This document shows, piece by piece, positions 40,716 through 49,501 of a stretch of DNA of 60,949 nucleotides. Where the stretch lies: contig JASGUC010000050.1 in NCBI GenBank assembly GCA_030057915.1, forward strand, positions 1 through 60,949. The letters run 5' to 3'. The first letter of the stretch is position 1, and the number at the start of each line of letters is the position of its first letter. Both the position numbers and the translations under genes were made by a program. The DNA is from Pseudomonadota bacterium (GTDB taxonomy: Bacteria > Desulfobacterota > Syntrophia > Syntrophales > UBA8958). The notes beneath the pieces were generated by a model. The model was given only the letters and a program-made list of their open reading frames with translations. It had not been told where the DNA came from and ran no database searches.

Positions 40716-41531
40716 TTATTGCAAGGGCAATTTCACCACCTCCACGCGCTTCATGGTCCGACCAAGAAAACGCTCGGCGATGGTTTGGAAGCGGAAGGGG
40801 ACATCGGAGACGCAGAAGCGATATTCCGGGGGAATCCGAAGGGGATTGGCCAGCCCCTGTTTACGCAGCAGCCGGGCGGCGATCTCCGCCATGGCCTCGG
40901 CGGAATCCACGAGCTTCATGGCGCTGCCGACGATATCCTGGAGCAGGGACTTGAGGAGCGGGTAATGGGTGCAGCCCAGAACCAGGGTGTCCACATGCTC
41001 CGCCAGGATCGGTTTCAGGTATTCCTGGGCGGTCAGGCGAGTCACCGGATGATCCAGCCACCCTTCCTCCACGAGGGGGACGAAAAGGGGGCAAGCCTGG
41101 GAAAAAACCCGGATGTCCGGGTCGAGAGCGTGGATCGTCCGGGCGTAGGCGTTGCTGTTCACCGTTGTCGGGGTGCCGATGACCGCCACCCGCTTGGTCT
41201 TCGTCGTCGCGGCGGCGCAGGAGGCCCCGGCCTCGATGACGTCCAGGACCGGTACGGGCGAGCGTTCCTGGATCGCCTCGTAGGCGACGGCGGCGATGGT
41301 GTTGCAGGCGACGATCAGGAGCTTGACGCGCTTCTTCAGAAGAAAATCCGTTATTTCCATGGCGTACCTGGCGATGGTCTCCACGGATTTGACGCCGTAG
41401 GGGACCCGGGCCGTGTCGCCGAAATAGACGATGTTTTCAAAGGGCAGGCGTTCCATCAGAGACCGGACCACGGTCAGACCGCCGATGCCGGAATCGAAGA
41501 CGCCGATGGGATGCACAAGGCTCAGATCCAT
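40716..41531 (-). CDS. murI: glutamate racemase
   Basis: 271-residue cofactor-independent racemase making D-glutamate for peptidoglycan. Start IGVFDSGIGGLTVVRSL; the two catalytic cysteines are in VACNTIAA and LGCTHYPLL; GDTARVPYG is the third signature. The ATG at 41531 is preceded by GGAAGG at 8 nt, while the longer frame enters the upstream gene. It lies 43 bp after the methyltransferase gene on the same strand. Length is typical. Confidence 0.95.
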   Translation of the reverse strand: MDLSLVHPIGVFDSGIGGLTVVRSLMERLPFENIVYFGDTARVPYGVKSVETIARYAMEITDFLLKKRVKLLIVACNTIAAVAYEAIQERSPVPVLDVIEAGASCAAATTKTKRVAVIGTPTTVNSNAYARTIHALDPDIRVFSQACPLFVPLVEEGWLDHPVTRLTAQEYLKPILAEHVDTLVLGCTHYPLLKSLLQDIVGSAMKLVDSAEAMAEIAARLLRKQGLANPLRIPPEYRFCVSDVPFRFQTIAERFLGRTMKRVEVVKLPLQ

Positions 41532-41574
41532 GTCGGTTTTCCTTCCGTGAAGATCTGACTTCGCTTTATGGACA

Positions 41575-42957
41575 TCAGGCTTTCCTTTCCCATCGCCGCC
41601 GGCCCTTTCCGCCGGAGGCATGGTCATGGGGCTTCGCTCTCGGGGCGGGGGAGTTTCCCGTCGTCGACCGTCTCGTCGTCCGGGGGGCGGCGGGCCTGAT
41701 GATCCGGGCATGGGGCCTCGCCGCCGGGGGCGGAGACGCCGCGTTCGATGCCGGGGACGCTTCCCCGATGGCCGCCGGCTCTTCCGTCCCCTCCCGCCGC
41801 TTTTTGCCGCCCTCGTAGAGGCGGTATTCCAGAAGCCGGCTTTCCAACTCGCCGTTGAAAAAGATCAGTCGCCGGGCGGTGCGGAGCCCCACCTTCTTGG
41901 CCAGTTCCAGATTAGCGGTAAAGATATAGCCGCGATAACCCTCGCATTTCTTCTTCAGAAAATCGCCAATTTCCCCATACAGGCGTCCCAGGTCCTCCTC
42001 CTCGCCCAGGCGCCGTCCGTAGGGGGGGTTCATGATCGCGATCCCCGGAGGCGGCGGCACGGGAGTGGCGGCGAAGGGACAGGCACGAAACTGGATATGG
42101 CGCCCCATTTTTGCCCGCCCGGCGTTGATCGCGGCGGCCCGCACCGCTTCCGGGGAGATGTCCGTGGCGACAATCCGGCCGGGAATGTCCTTCCGCTCCT
42201 CCTTCCGCAGTTGAATCCGCAGTCCTTGCCACCGGTCGTCATCGAAACCCCGGAGGTGGAAAAATCCGAAATTTTCCCGGAGCAGACCGGGGGCCCGCCG
42301 TCGGGCGATCAGGGCCGCCTCGATCGCCAGGGTGCCGGTGCCGCACATGGGGTTGAGCAGAGTACCCTCCCCCGTCCACCCGGCGGCCATGAGCGTCGCC
42401 GCCGCCAGGGTCTCCTGCATGGGCGCCGTCAGGGGGATCTTCCGATAGCCCCGCCGGGACAGGGGTTCTCCGGAGGTGTCGGCGAAGAGCCGGTAACGAT
42501 CGTCCCGCCAGTAGAGATGCAGGACGGCGCCGGTGCGATCGGGTCCCGTGTCCGGACGCCGTCGGAAAAGCCCCCGGAGGCGATCCACGATGGCATCCTT
42601 GAGACGGACATTGGCGTAACGGGGATCTTGAATCGCCGGGGTATCCACGGCGGAGGTGACGCAGAAGTAGCGGTCCACATGGAGCGCCTGTTCCCAGGGT
42701 AGATCGAAGGCGGCGGCATAGAGATCCCCGGGCGACCGGGCAAAGCCTTCATGGAGGAGAAAGAGGACGCGCTGTCCGGTTCTGAGGGCCAGATTGAGGC
42801 GCATGGCGTCCGTCATGGCGCCCTCCGTTTCCACGTGCGCTTCCGCCGTCTCCCGCACCGGCAATCCCAGGGCGAGGATTTCCTCCCGCAGGTAAGGCAC
42901 AATCCCCCGGGCGCAGGAAACGAGAATCGGGCGGGTATCGTTCCAGAGATCCATCAT
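41575..42957 (-). CDS. RlmL-like 23S rRNA (guanine-N2) methyltransferase
   Basis: 460-residue RNA methyltransferase. An N-terminal THUMP region (about 5-165, with FCVTSAVDTPAIQDPRY and KDAIVDRLRG) binds RNA. The methylase domain has NPMCGTGTLAIEAALIARR (SAM site), an acidic IVATDISPEAV, and the catalytic MNPPYGRRLG. The family methylates G2445 of 23S rRNA (RlmL) or acts as YcbY N-terminal half; the RlmK half is absent. The last ~60 residues form a Pro/Ala/Arg-rich basic tail that is not conserved. An alternative ATG is at 42954. Confidence 0.88.
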   Translation of the reverse strand: MMDLWNDTRPILVSCARGIVPYLREEILALGLPVRETAEAHVETEGAMTDAMRLNLALRTGQRVLFLLHEGFARSPGDLYAAAFDLPWEQALHVDRYFCVTSAVDTPAIQDPRYANVRLKDAIVDRLRGLFRRRPDTGPDRTGAVLHLYWRDDRYRLFADTSGEPLSRRGYRKIPLTAPMQETLAAATLMAAGWTGEGTLLNPMCGTGTLAIEAALIARRRAPGLLRENFGFFHLRGFDDDRWQGLRIQLRKEERKDIPGRIVATDISPEAVRAAAINAGRAKMGRHIQFRACPFAATPVPPPPGIAIMNPPYGRRLGEEEDLGRLYGEIGDFLKKKCEGYRGYIFTANLELAKKVGLRTARRLIFFNGELESRLLEYRLYEGGKKRREGTEEPAAIGEASPASNAASPPPAARPHARIIRPAAPRTTRRSTTGNSPAPRAKPHDHASGGKGRRRWERKA

Positions 42958-43215
42958 GGCTTTCGTCTAACACAAAGAGATTCGTTTGGCAAAGAGCGGC
43001 TTGGGGGAGAGATCTCCGAGAAACCGGCCCGCGCATGGCGTCGATCTCCGCATGCCAAGGTTTTCCTTGCGTGCGAACCCTGAAAAGACGAGATGTTCAA
43101 AGGGCTTACGGAAGACCTTCGTCCGGGGCGGCCATGAAGAAGGCCCCAGGCGAAGGCAGACAGCAAATACATAAAAAAATTGCCAAAAGGCGGAAATTTG
43201 GTTAAAGCTCCATCC

Positions 43216-44307
43216 ATGAATGCGAACGCTGACAGTCATAAGCCGGGCAAGACGCGCCACGCCTTTTTTTATCTCCTCCTTGGCCTGGCCACCCTCCTGG
43301 CGCTCTATCTGTTGAGGCCCTTTTTCTATCCGCTGTTCTGGGCGGCGGTGATCGCCGTGGTTTTCAAACCTTTCCACCGGCGCCTGTGCGAGAGGATCGC
43401 ATCCCCCAGCCTGGCGGCCACGGCGTCCCTGTTCTTGATCATGACGGTCATCATCCTCCCCGCGGGGGTGGTCGGCAGCCTGCTGCTCAACGAATCCTTC
43501 CATGTTTACAACTCCCTCAATGTTGAAAGCGCCCGGATCGAAAGTCAGGTCAAGGAGATGATCGCGAGGGTCGCCGCCGACCCCTACCTGCGTTTCTTTC
43601 ATATCGATATGAGCCTTATCGGCGAGAATGTCACGGCCCTGGTGGAGAAGACGACGAGCTTCATCTTCGACAGCCTCAAGAATCTGACCCAGAACACGAT
43701 CATGTTTCTCGTAAACTTCGCGATCATGCTCTACACCCTCTTTTTCTTTTTACGGGATGGCGAGAAATTCGTGGGCATGGCCATGAGGATCTTCCCTCTC
43801 GGGGCCGTGAAGGAAGGCCTGCTGCTGGAGAGGTTCGCCGCCATGACCGCGGCGACCTTGAAGGTCACCTTGATCATCGGGGGCCTCAAGGGCCTCCTTG
43901 GCGCCATCGTCTTCTTCATCACCGGCGTCCACGGCGCCATCACCTGGGGCGTCCTCATGGTTTTCACCTCCATCATCCCCGCCGTGGGCTGCGCCATTGT
44001 CTGGGCCCCCGTGGGGGCCGTCATGCTCGTCCTGGGCCATGTCTGGGAGGGGGTGGTCATTCTTCTCTGCGGCCTCTTCATCATCAGCCACGTGGACACC
44101 TTTCTGAGGCCCATGCTGGTGGGGCAGGCGATCCGGATGCACACCCTCCTCATCTTTCTCTCCACCCTGGGCGGGCTTTCCCTCTTCGGCATCTCCGGGT
44201 TCGTCATCGGTCCGGTCATCGTTTCCCTGGTCCAGACCCTCTGGGAGTTTCATGACGAGTTGTTGAAAAACGAAAACGGATCGTCCCATGAGACTGACAT
44301 TTGTTGA
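43216..44307 (+). CDS. AI-2E family (PerM-like) membrane protein
   Basis: 363-residue integral membrane protein with about eight helices, of the AI-2E/UPF0118 family. Characteristic segments are LLRPFFYPLFWAAVIAVVFKP, a central soluble part (about 100-150), LYTLFFFLRDGEKF, and GAITWGVLMVFTSIIPAVG near the exit of the fold. Relatives export autoinducer-2 or act as Na+/H+ antiporters; the substrate here is not known. ATG at 43216 is chosen; TTG at 43198 preceded by AAAGG is a good alternative. It overlaps the next gene by 20 bp. Confidence 0.82.
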   Translation: MNANADSHKPGKTRHAFFYLLLGLATLLALYLLRPFFYPLFWAAVIAVVFKPFHRRLCERIASPSLAATASLFLIMTVIILPAGVVGSLLLNESFHVYNSLNVESARIESQVKEMIARVAADPYLRFFHIDMSLIGENVTALVEKTTSFIFDSLKNLTQNTIMFLVNFAIMLYTLFFFLRDGEKFVGMAMRIFPLGAVKEGLLLERFAAMTAATLKVTLIIGGLKGLLGAIVFFITGVHGAITWGVLMVFTSIIPAVGCAIVWAPVGAVMLVLGHVWEGVVILLCGLFIISHVDTFLRPMLVGQAIRMHTLLIFLSTLGGLSLFGISGFVIGPVIVSLVQTLWEFHDELLKNENGSSHETDIC

Positions 44308-44725
44308 GGACCCGGACGGGAAACAGGTTGCGGCTATCTTCCGCCTCTATGAGACGGCCGGCTGGTGGGCCGGCCGGACCGACGAATCAATGGAACTGGC
44401 GCGGCGGATCGTGGCGGGAAGCCATTGCTTTGTCCTGGCGGAGGAAGGCGGGGCAATCGTCGGCATGGGCCGGGCGATCAGTGATGGCTTCAGTGACGCC
44501 TACCTGCAGGATGTGTCCGTTCTTCCCGAATTCCGGAAACGAGGCATCGGCGCCCGGATTGTCCGGGAGTTGCTCCTGCGCCTCCGGGCCGACGGCCTGC
44601 AGTGGGTCGGTTTGATTGCCCGAGGGGAAACGCGCTCCTTTTACCGTCATCTGGGTTTCGAGGAGATGCCGGACACCGCGGCGATGCTCATGATGATCAA
44701 TTACGAGCGTGCCTTGCGGGCATGA
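44288..44725 (+). CDS. GNAT-family N-acetyltransferase
   Basis: 145-residue acetyltransferase with the acetyl-CoA binding motif A, DVSVLPEFRKRGIGARIV (R/Q-x-x-G-x-G/A as RKRGIG), beta-strand LQWVGLIARG and a C-terminal FYRHLGFEEMP. It overlaps the upstream membrane-protein gene by 20 bp, so the two are likely translated from one mRNA. Substrate is unknown. Length is normal for a single-domain GNAT. Confidence 0.85.
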   Translation: MRLTFVEDPDGKQVAAIFRLYETAGWWAGRTDESMELARRIVAGSHCFVLAEEGGAIVGMGRAISDGFSDAYLQDVSVLPEFRKRGIGARIVRELLLRLRADGLQWVGLIARGETRSFYRHLGFEEMPDTAAMLMMINYERALRA

Positions 44726-44771
44726 GGATGGGGCAAATCCTCCGGGAGGAGCGGGAATCCCAAGGCCGCCT

Positions 44772-45083
44772 CTATATGCCGGTTACGTCGATGCCGGCCT
44801 GGATGGCCAGTCTGTACGATTCGCGCTTGTAGTAAACCCCGGCGGCCAAAAGACACAGGGAGCATGCCAACCCCACTCCCACTCCGATCAGGAACCATCC
44901 GGAACCCCACTGGGTGTAGGCGTAGAACGCCAGCGGCAGGAACATGATGGTCAGAAGCAGACCCACCTGGAAGAGGCGGTCCCCCAGCAGCCAGTAACGC
45001 GCCGCCCGGGGCGCCTTCTTCCGCATCGTCTCGAACAGGGGGTAATCCAAAGAGGTAAAGCCTTTTTTGTTCATGGCGTCCAT
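44772..45083 (-). CDS. small two-helix membrane protein, unknown
   Basis: 103-residue protein with a basic N-terminus (about 1-35) and two predicted membrane helices (about 37-55, LLLTIMFLPLAFYAY, and 63-85, FLIGVGVGLACSLCLLAAG). No family recognised. Start at 45083 near AAGGT; an ATG at 45074 is possible. It lies 11 nt before the stop-side of the sigma-54 regulator on the same strand, so it may be the last gene of that two-component operon. Confidence 0.6.
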   Translation of the reverse strand: MDAMNKKGFTSLDYPLFETMRKKAPRAARYWLLGDRLFQVGLLLTIMFLPLAFYAYTQWGSGWFLIGVGVGLACSLCLLAAGVYYKRESYRLAIQAGIDVTGI

Positions 45084-45094
45084 ACCTTGAGACC

Positions 45095-46492
45095 TTATGA
45101 AACGGTCCCGTCTCTTTCCCGGGACAGGGCCTCGCCCATGACCTCCCGCCAGTAGGGATCTTCTCGCATCTGGGCGAGTTTACGCTGCAACTGCCGCACC
45201 GTGATGCCCAGGACCGCCGCTGTCTGCCGCCGGTCGGCGCCGGTGTTCATGAGGACGTAGGCCACCTGGATTTCATCGTTTTCCTTGAGACTGCATAGAC
45301 GCCGGGCGAACAGGGACTGCCGGGTGGGTTGTCGCCCCAGATGATGGGGCAGGATCATCTCCCCCTCACAAAGGAGCACGGAGTTTTCCACGACCTGAGC
45401 CAACTCCCGGACATTGCCCCGGTATTCCCGGCGGGTGAGAACGTCCATGGCTTCGGAGCTGAAGCCCGTGATCGCCTTGCCGTGGCGGTCGTTTGCCTCG
45501 CGGAGGAAATGATTGGCCAGCAGGGCGATGTCGCCCTCCCTCTCCCGGAGGGGGGGGAGGTGGACATGGGCGGACTGGAGGCGGTAAAGGAGATCCAGGC
45601 GGAACCGACCTTCCTGGCAGGCCCGGTCTAGGTCCATGTTGGTGGCGGAAATGACCCGGACATCCACCTGGATGGCCTTGGCGCCGCCCAGGGGCGTGAA
45701 GGACTTTTCCTCCAGAACCCGGAGGAGTTTCGCCTGGAGTCCCGCCGGGAGTTCCCCGATCTCGTCGAGAAACAGCGTCCCACCGTTGGCCTGTTCGAAG
45801 AAGCCCCGGTAGTTGGCCTCGGCCCCGGTAAAGGCCCCCCGGACATGCCCGAAGAACTGGGTTTCGAACATGGTATTGGGGATGGCGCTGACGTTTACCG
45901 CGATGAAAGGGCCGTTGGGGGCGGGCCCGGCCCGATGGATGCCCCGGGCCACGAGTTCCTTGCCCGTCCCCGATTCGCCGGTGATCAGGACGGGATTGCC
46001 GCCGCGGGCCATGACCTGGGCATAGACCAGCAGGGACTTCATGAAGGGGCACTGGGTGATGATCTCCGCGAAGGCCCCGGGGATTTCCCCGGCATGGGTC
46101 CGGCTGCCCGCCGACAATCCCTTGAGGAGTCCCTTGCGTTCATAGGCCCGCTCGATGGTCAAAAACAGCAGGTCGTTGTCCACCGGCTTGACGAGGTAGT
46201 CGTAGGCCCCCATGCGGATGGCTCGGACCGTGGCGGGGATGTCGTCCACGGCCGTGAGGATGATGAATTCCGTCCAGGGCTTGAAGGGCTTGGTCGCCTC
46301 CAGGACCTGCATCCCGTCGGTTTCCGGCATCAGGAGATCGAGGAGGACGATGTCATAGTCCCGCTCCCGGATGCGGCGGACCGCCTCCCGGCCGTTATCG
46401 CAGATCTCCACATCCCGCAGCCCCCGCCATTTCAGCAGCCGCTGCACCGACGCGAGGGCGATTTCCTCGTCGTCAACGATGAGGATCTTCAT
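45095..46492 (-). CDS. sigma-54 response regulator
   Basis: 465-residue NtrC-type regulator. Receiver with acidic pocket VDDEEIA, phospho-acceptor Asp in IVLLDLLMPETDG and lysine in YLVKPVDND. AAA+ domain: Walker A GESGTGKE, sigma-54 loop GAFTGA, Walker B LFLDEIGEL. C-terminal Fis-like helix-turn-helix DRRQTAAVLGITVRQLQRKL. The ATG at 46492 overlaps the stop of the hybrid kinase (ATGA), so they form a coupled pair. Together they would regulate sigma-54 promoters in response to the kinase's PAS-sensed signal. Confidence 0.93.
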   Translation of the reverse strand: MKILIVDDEEIALASVQRLLKWRGLRDVEICDNGREAVRRIRERDYDIVLLDLLMPETDGMQVLEATKPFKPWTEFIILTAVDDIPATVRAIRMGAYDYLVKPVDNDLLFLTIERAYERKGLLKGLSAGSRTHAGEIPGAFAEIITQCPFMKSLLVYAQVMARGGNPVLITGESGTGKELVARGIHRAGPAPNGPFIAVNVSAIPNTMFETQFFGHVRGAFTGAEANYRGFFEQANGGTLFLDEIGELPAGLQAKLLRVLEEKSFTPLGGAKAIQVDVRVISATNMDLDRACQEGRFRLDLLYRLQSAHVHLPPLREREGDIALLANHFLREANDRHGKAITGFSSEAMDVLTRREYRGNVRELAQVVENSVLLCEGEMILPHHLGRQPTRQSLFARRLCSLKENDEIQVAYVLMNTGADRRQTAAVLGITVRQLQRKLAQMREDPYWREVMGEALSRERDGTVS

Positions 46493-48606
46493 AGGCGTTG
46501 CCTCCCCGTTTCTTCTATCAGCTTCACGAGTTCTTCCATAGCAAAAGGTTTGACGACGGTAAAGGTGGGAGGAGAGGCCGAGGGGAGGCAACGCCGGCGG
46601 TCCTGGACATCCGGACCGTACAAAACCGAATGGAGGAGGGGATGCCGCCGCCGGACGGCGGCGATCACCTCCTCTCCGGCGAGGGTCTGCAAGTCGGCGG
46701 CGACGATCACCCAGTCCACCTCCGGCGTCTCGTCCAGAAACCGGACGATGCCCTCCTTGTCCGCTGGAGACTTGATCAGCCAGGCGGCGGCGGCGACGAA
46801 ATGGGTCTGCAGATCCTTGAGGAAAGAGGCGTCGGCGTCGATGAGGAGCAGGCGGGGTTGGAGGCGCGGCAGTTGCTTTCCCTCGACGGGCAGGAAGATG
46901 CTAAAGCGGCTTCCCCATTGCGGCCGGGAAAGGACGCCGATGGTCCCCCCATGTTCCCTGATCAGTCCATAGGAGATCGACAGCCCCAGCCCCGTGCCGC
47001 CGGAATCGCGGCGGGTGGTGAAAAAGGGGTCGAAGATGTGATCCAGGGTTTTCCGATCCATGCCCCGACCCGTATCTTCGACGGCGATCATGACGGCGTC
47101 GAGGCGGGGCAGAAACCGGGTGGTGATCGTAATCTTTCCCTTGCGGTCCTCGGGCATGGACTGGTGGGCGTTGATGAGCAGATTGCCGATCACCTGCTCG
47201 AGCTTCTGGAAGTGCCCCCGGACGGGGGGGAGATCGTCGGCGAGGCGTTCTTCGATAAGGGAAACGGTTTTCCGCACCTGGGCGCCGACGATGACCAGGG
47301 CGCCCCGGATGACCTCGTTCACCGCCAGGGACTTCTTTTCCGACCGCTCGTCGCTCCGGGAAAATTCCTTTAGCCCGGTGATGACCCGGCTGATGCGGGT
47401 GGAGGCGATCTTGAAGGCCTGGATGATCTGGCTCATGTTGTCCAGGACCTCCTCGGGGCTGAGTCCCCGCCGGGCGCAGCTTCTCGCGAAGTTGTCATGG
47501 TCCTTCAACACCGGCGCGACGGTGTTCCAGATCTCTTCCAGGAGGGGGATGTTGTAGGAGATGAAGCTTACGGGGTTGTTGATCTCATGGGCGACTCCGG
47601 CAACCACCTCTCCCAGGGCCGTGAGCTTGTGAGTCTGGATGATCTGTTGGAGGCGCAGTTCGTTTTCCCGGCGGATTCGTTTTTCCTCCGTCACGTCCTG
47701 CCATATCCCGACTAAATGAGGGGTTGGCGCATCGGGCATACGCACCGGGCGCCAGAAGTCGGAAAACCAGCGATAGGTCTGATCGGCGGCGCGGAACCGG
47801 TACTCGCAGCGATATGCGCCGCCTCCGCCCGTTTCCCGAAGCCTTTCGATCGCCCGTCGGCGGTCGTCGGGATGGAGCCGCTCCTGCCAGAAGTGGCGAT
47901 TATCCGTGAAGTCGCTGGGATGATAGCCCGTTATCTCCGTTACGGAGTTGCTTACAAAGGTGATTTCATATCCTCCCGCGGCGTTGCGGGTGTAGGAAAC
48001 GATGGGCAGCGACTCCAGAAGCAGGGAGAGTTGGTCGGTGGTGCGCTGGAGGACCTCGTTGGTTCTGCCCAATTCGAGGGTCCGTTCCCTGACCCGCGCC
48101 TCCAGTTCTTCGTGGGCCTTCAGCAGGGCCTCCTCCGCGGCCTTACGTTCCGTTATGTCTTCCAGGGTCTCCACGGCCCCGAGGACCGGCCCCTGGGGCG
48201 CCCGGAGCAAGGCGGCGGTAAAGCGGAGCCAGCGGCCATTGTCTCCCAGTTCGGGAAAGAAGTCCGTCGCCTCGTAGGCGTCTTCGATAAGGGCCGATTT
48301 TATGTATTTTTTCCCATACCAGCGGGGGATGTCCGCGACGGAACCCGCTACGAGCAGATCGGCCAGGCAGGGTCGGCGGCTGCTGTAAAAGGCTCGCCAG
48401 TGCTGGTCGGTGCCGATGACTTCCGCGGCGCTGATGTCGCTCAACTCCTCCAGCGCCCGGTTCCAGTAGATGAGACGATGGTTGCGGTCAATGACGAAGG
48501 TGGGGATGGGAGAGCCGCCGATGCAGCCCATGAGCAGGTCCAGCTCTTCCCTGGCCAGCGGTTCCTCCCGCTCCCGCCGGCAATGATCGGCGCCGCTATC
48601 GATCAC
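46489..48606 (-). CDS. PAS-domain hybrid histidine kinase
   Basis: 705-residue soluble kinase. PAS 1 about 30-165 (PIPTFVIDRNHRLIYWNRAL), coiled coil (about 155-200), PAS 2 about 205-320 (SLPIVSYTRNAAGGYEITF), then H-box VAGVAHEINNPVSFIS, N-box LLINAHQSM, G1 VEDTGRGMD and FDPFFTTRRDSGGTGLGL. A C-terminal receiver-like domain (about 590-700) keeps an Asp in VIVAADL and Lys-Pro in VVKPF but is divergent. No membrane helix, so it senses a cytoplasmic signal. GTG at 48606 is my start; the frame to 48738 begins inside a dispersed element. The cognate regulator follows with ATGA overlap. Confidence 0.85.
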   Translation of the reverse strand: MIDSGADHCRREREEPLAREELDLLMGCIGGSPIPTFVIDRNHRLIYWNRALEELSDISAAEVIGTDQHWRAFYSSRRPCLADLLVAGSVADIPRWYGKKYIKSALIEDAYEATDFFPELGDNGRWLRFTAALLRAPQGPVLGAVETLEDITERKAAEEALLKAHEELEARVRERTLELGRTNEVLQRTTDQLSLLLESLPIVSYTRNAAGGYEITFVSNSVTEITGYHPSDFTDNRHFWQERLHPDDRRRAIERLRETGGGGAYRCEYRFRAADQTYRWFSDFWRPVRMPDAPTPHLVGIWQDVTEEKRIRRENELRLQQIIQTHKLTALGEVVAGVAHEINNPVSFISYNIPLLEEIWNTVAPVLKDHDNFARSCARRGLSPEEVLDNMSQIIQAFKIASTRISRVITGLKEFSRSDERSEKKSLAVNEVIRGALVIVGAQVRKTVSLIEERLADDLPPVRGHFQKLEQVIGNLLINAHQSMPEDRKGKITITTRFLPRLDAVMIAVEDTGRGMDRKTLDHIFDPFFTTRRDSGGTGLGLSISYGLIREHGGTIGVLSRPQWGSRFSIFLPVEGKQLPRLQPRLLLIDADASFLKDLQTHFVAAAAWLIKSPADKEGIVRFLDETPEVDWVIVAADLQTLAGEEVIAAVRRRHPLLHSVLYGPDVQDRRRCLPSASPPTFTVVKPFAMEELVKLIEETGRQRL

Positions 48607-48666
48607 CCCGCAACGCCCCCCCCGCGGGGAAGGAAAATAAATCCACGCGCTCCCCCTTGAGAAATC

Positions 48667-48799
48667 GAGACCTTTGCAAAACCCCGTTGCGCCCTCCCTA
48701 TGGTCCTTCCCGGGAAGCTGGGGATCCAGTGCCTTCACCTATTTTCTGGATGCCGTGCCAAGCCCGACAGGGCATGGGCGGCAGTTTTTCAAAGGCCTC
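48667..48799. mobile_element. GAGACC element, sub-family A copy
   Basis: 133 bp from GAGACCTTTGCAAAACCCCG to GTTTTTCAAAGGCCTC, nearly identical to 40473-40605 and 38704-38836. It lies immediately upstream of the hybrid kinase gene and supplies a false upstream ATG to its frame. The rest of the gap up to 48947 has no gene. Confidence 0.92.
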
Positions 48800-48947
48800 G
48801 AATCATCGTTGTCGGATATGCCAGGCCCCTCGTCGAAAGATAAGGGTGGCTTTTCTCCGAAATGCAAGTTAAGATGCCCCACATCGGTTTTTTATGAACG
48901 GAGCGGTTCGCGACACACGAACATTTCCCGCTAAGGAGGAACAGGGT

Positions 48948-49169
48948 ATGAACCTCGGCGATATCGTCATGGTGGACAATCCCCGGCATCCGTTTTACGG
49001 CCGGACGGGCAAGGTTATCGGCCGCCGCGGCCTCTACAGGGAAGACGACCCCTGGCTTCTCATCTATGTTCCTTCCCACATGCGCAGCTTCCTGATTCCC
49101 CAGTCCATGCTTTGTCTGGAGCAGGATGCCGCCGTCACCGTGGAGATCTTCACCGAACGCCTTCAGTAG
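48948..49169 (+). CDS. small KOW-like protein
   Basis: 73-residue protein. LGDIVMVDNPRHPFYGRTGK followed by VIGRRGLY resembles a KOW/SH3-type motif found in ribosomal and transcription-elongation proteins; the C-terminal half (WLLIYVPSHMRSFLIPQSML) is beta-rich. AAGGAGG nine bases upstream is a strong ribosome site. No family name is known to me. It is monocistronic between two dispersed elements and probably a real gene. Confidence 0.72.
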   Translation: MNLGDIVMVDNPRHPFYGRTGKVIGRRGLYREDDPWLLIYVPSHMRSFLIPQSMLCLEQDAAVTVEIFTERLQ

Positions 49170-49280
49170 CGCAAGCGGCAAATTCGGAGGCGGGCTTGCC
49201 GGACATGGATTATCCCGCGAAAACCCGCAACATGGCCCTGTCGATTCTCGAGGATCGACGCGTCCGGGGATCCATGTCCC

Positions 49281-49412
49281 GAGACCTTTGAAAATCGACG
49301 ATTTCCCGCCGCCCCGGCCTAATCCGGGCTCGGGAATACCTTGAAAACAAAGCTCTCCATCTTCCGCCGGCATGACGACAAGAACTCGGAAACGGCGTTT
49401 TTCAAAGGTCTC
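49281..49412. mobile_element. GAGACC element, sub-family B copy with GTCCC flanks
   Basis: 132 bp from GAGACCTTTGAAAATCGACG to CGTTTTTCAAAGGTCTC. GTCCC stands directly on both sides (49276-49280 and 49413-49417), a plausible 5-bp target duplication. Close relative of 28161-28292. Confidence 0.93.
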
Positions 49413-49501
49413 GTCCCTTCACGGAGCATATCCGCTGGATATGGAGGCGTTGTGATCGAGTCGCCCCGTGTTGCCCGCCCGCGGCCCTTCGTCTTAACGG
49501 A

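Noticed and set aside
41620..42702. 360-codon plus-strand frame opposite the RlmL-like gene
   Set aside because: Shadow frame; NPPYG and SAM motifs are on the other strand.
46492..46591. N-terminal extension of the sigma-54 regulator to 46591
   Set aside because: The extension overlaps the kinase end; the ATG at 46492 gives a standard receiver start and ATGA coupling.
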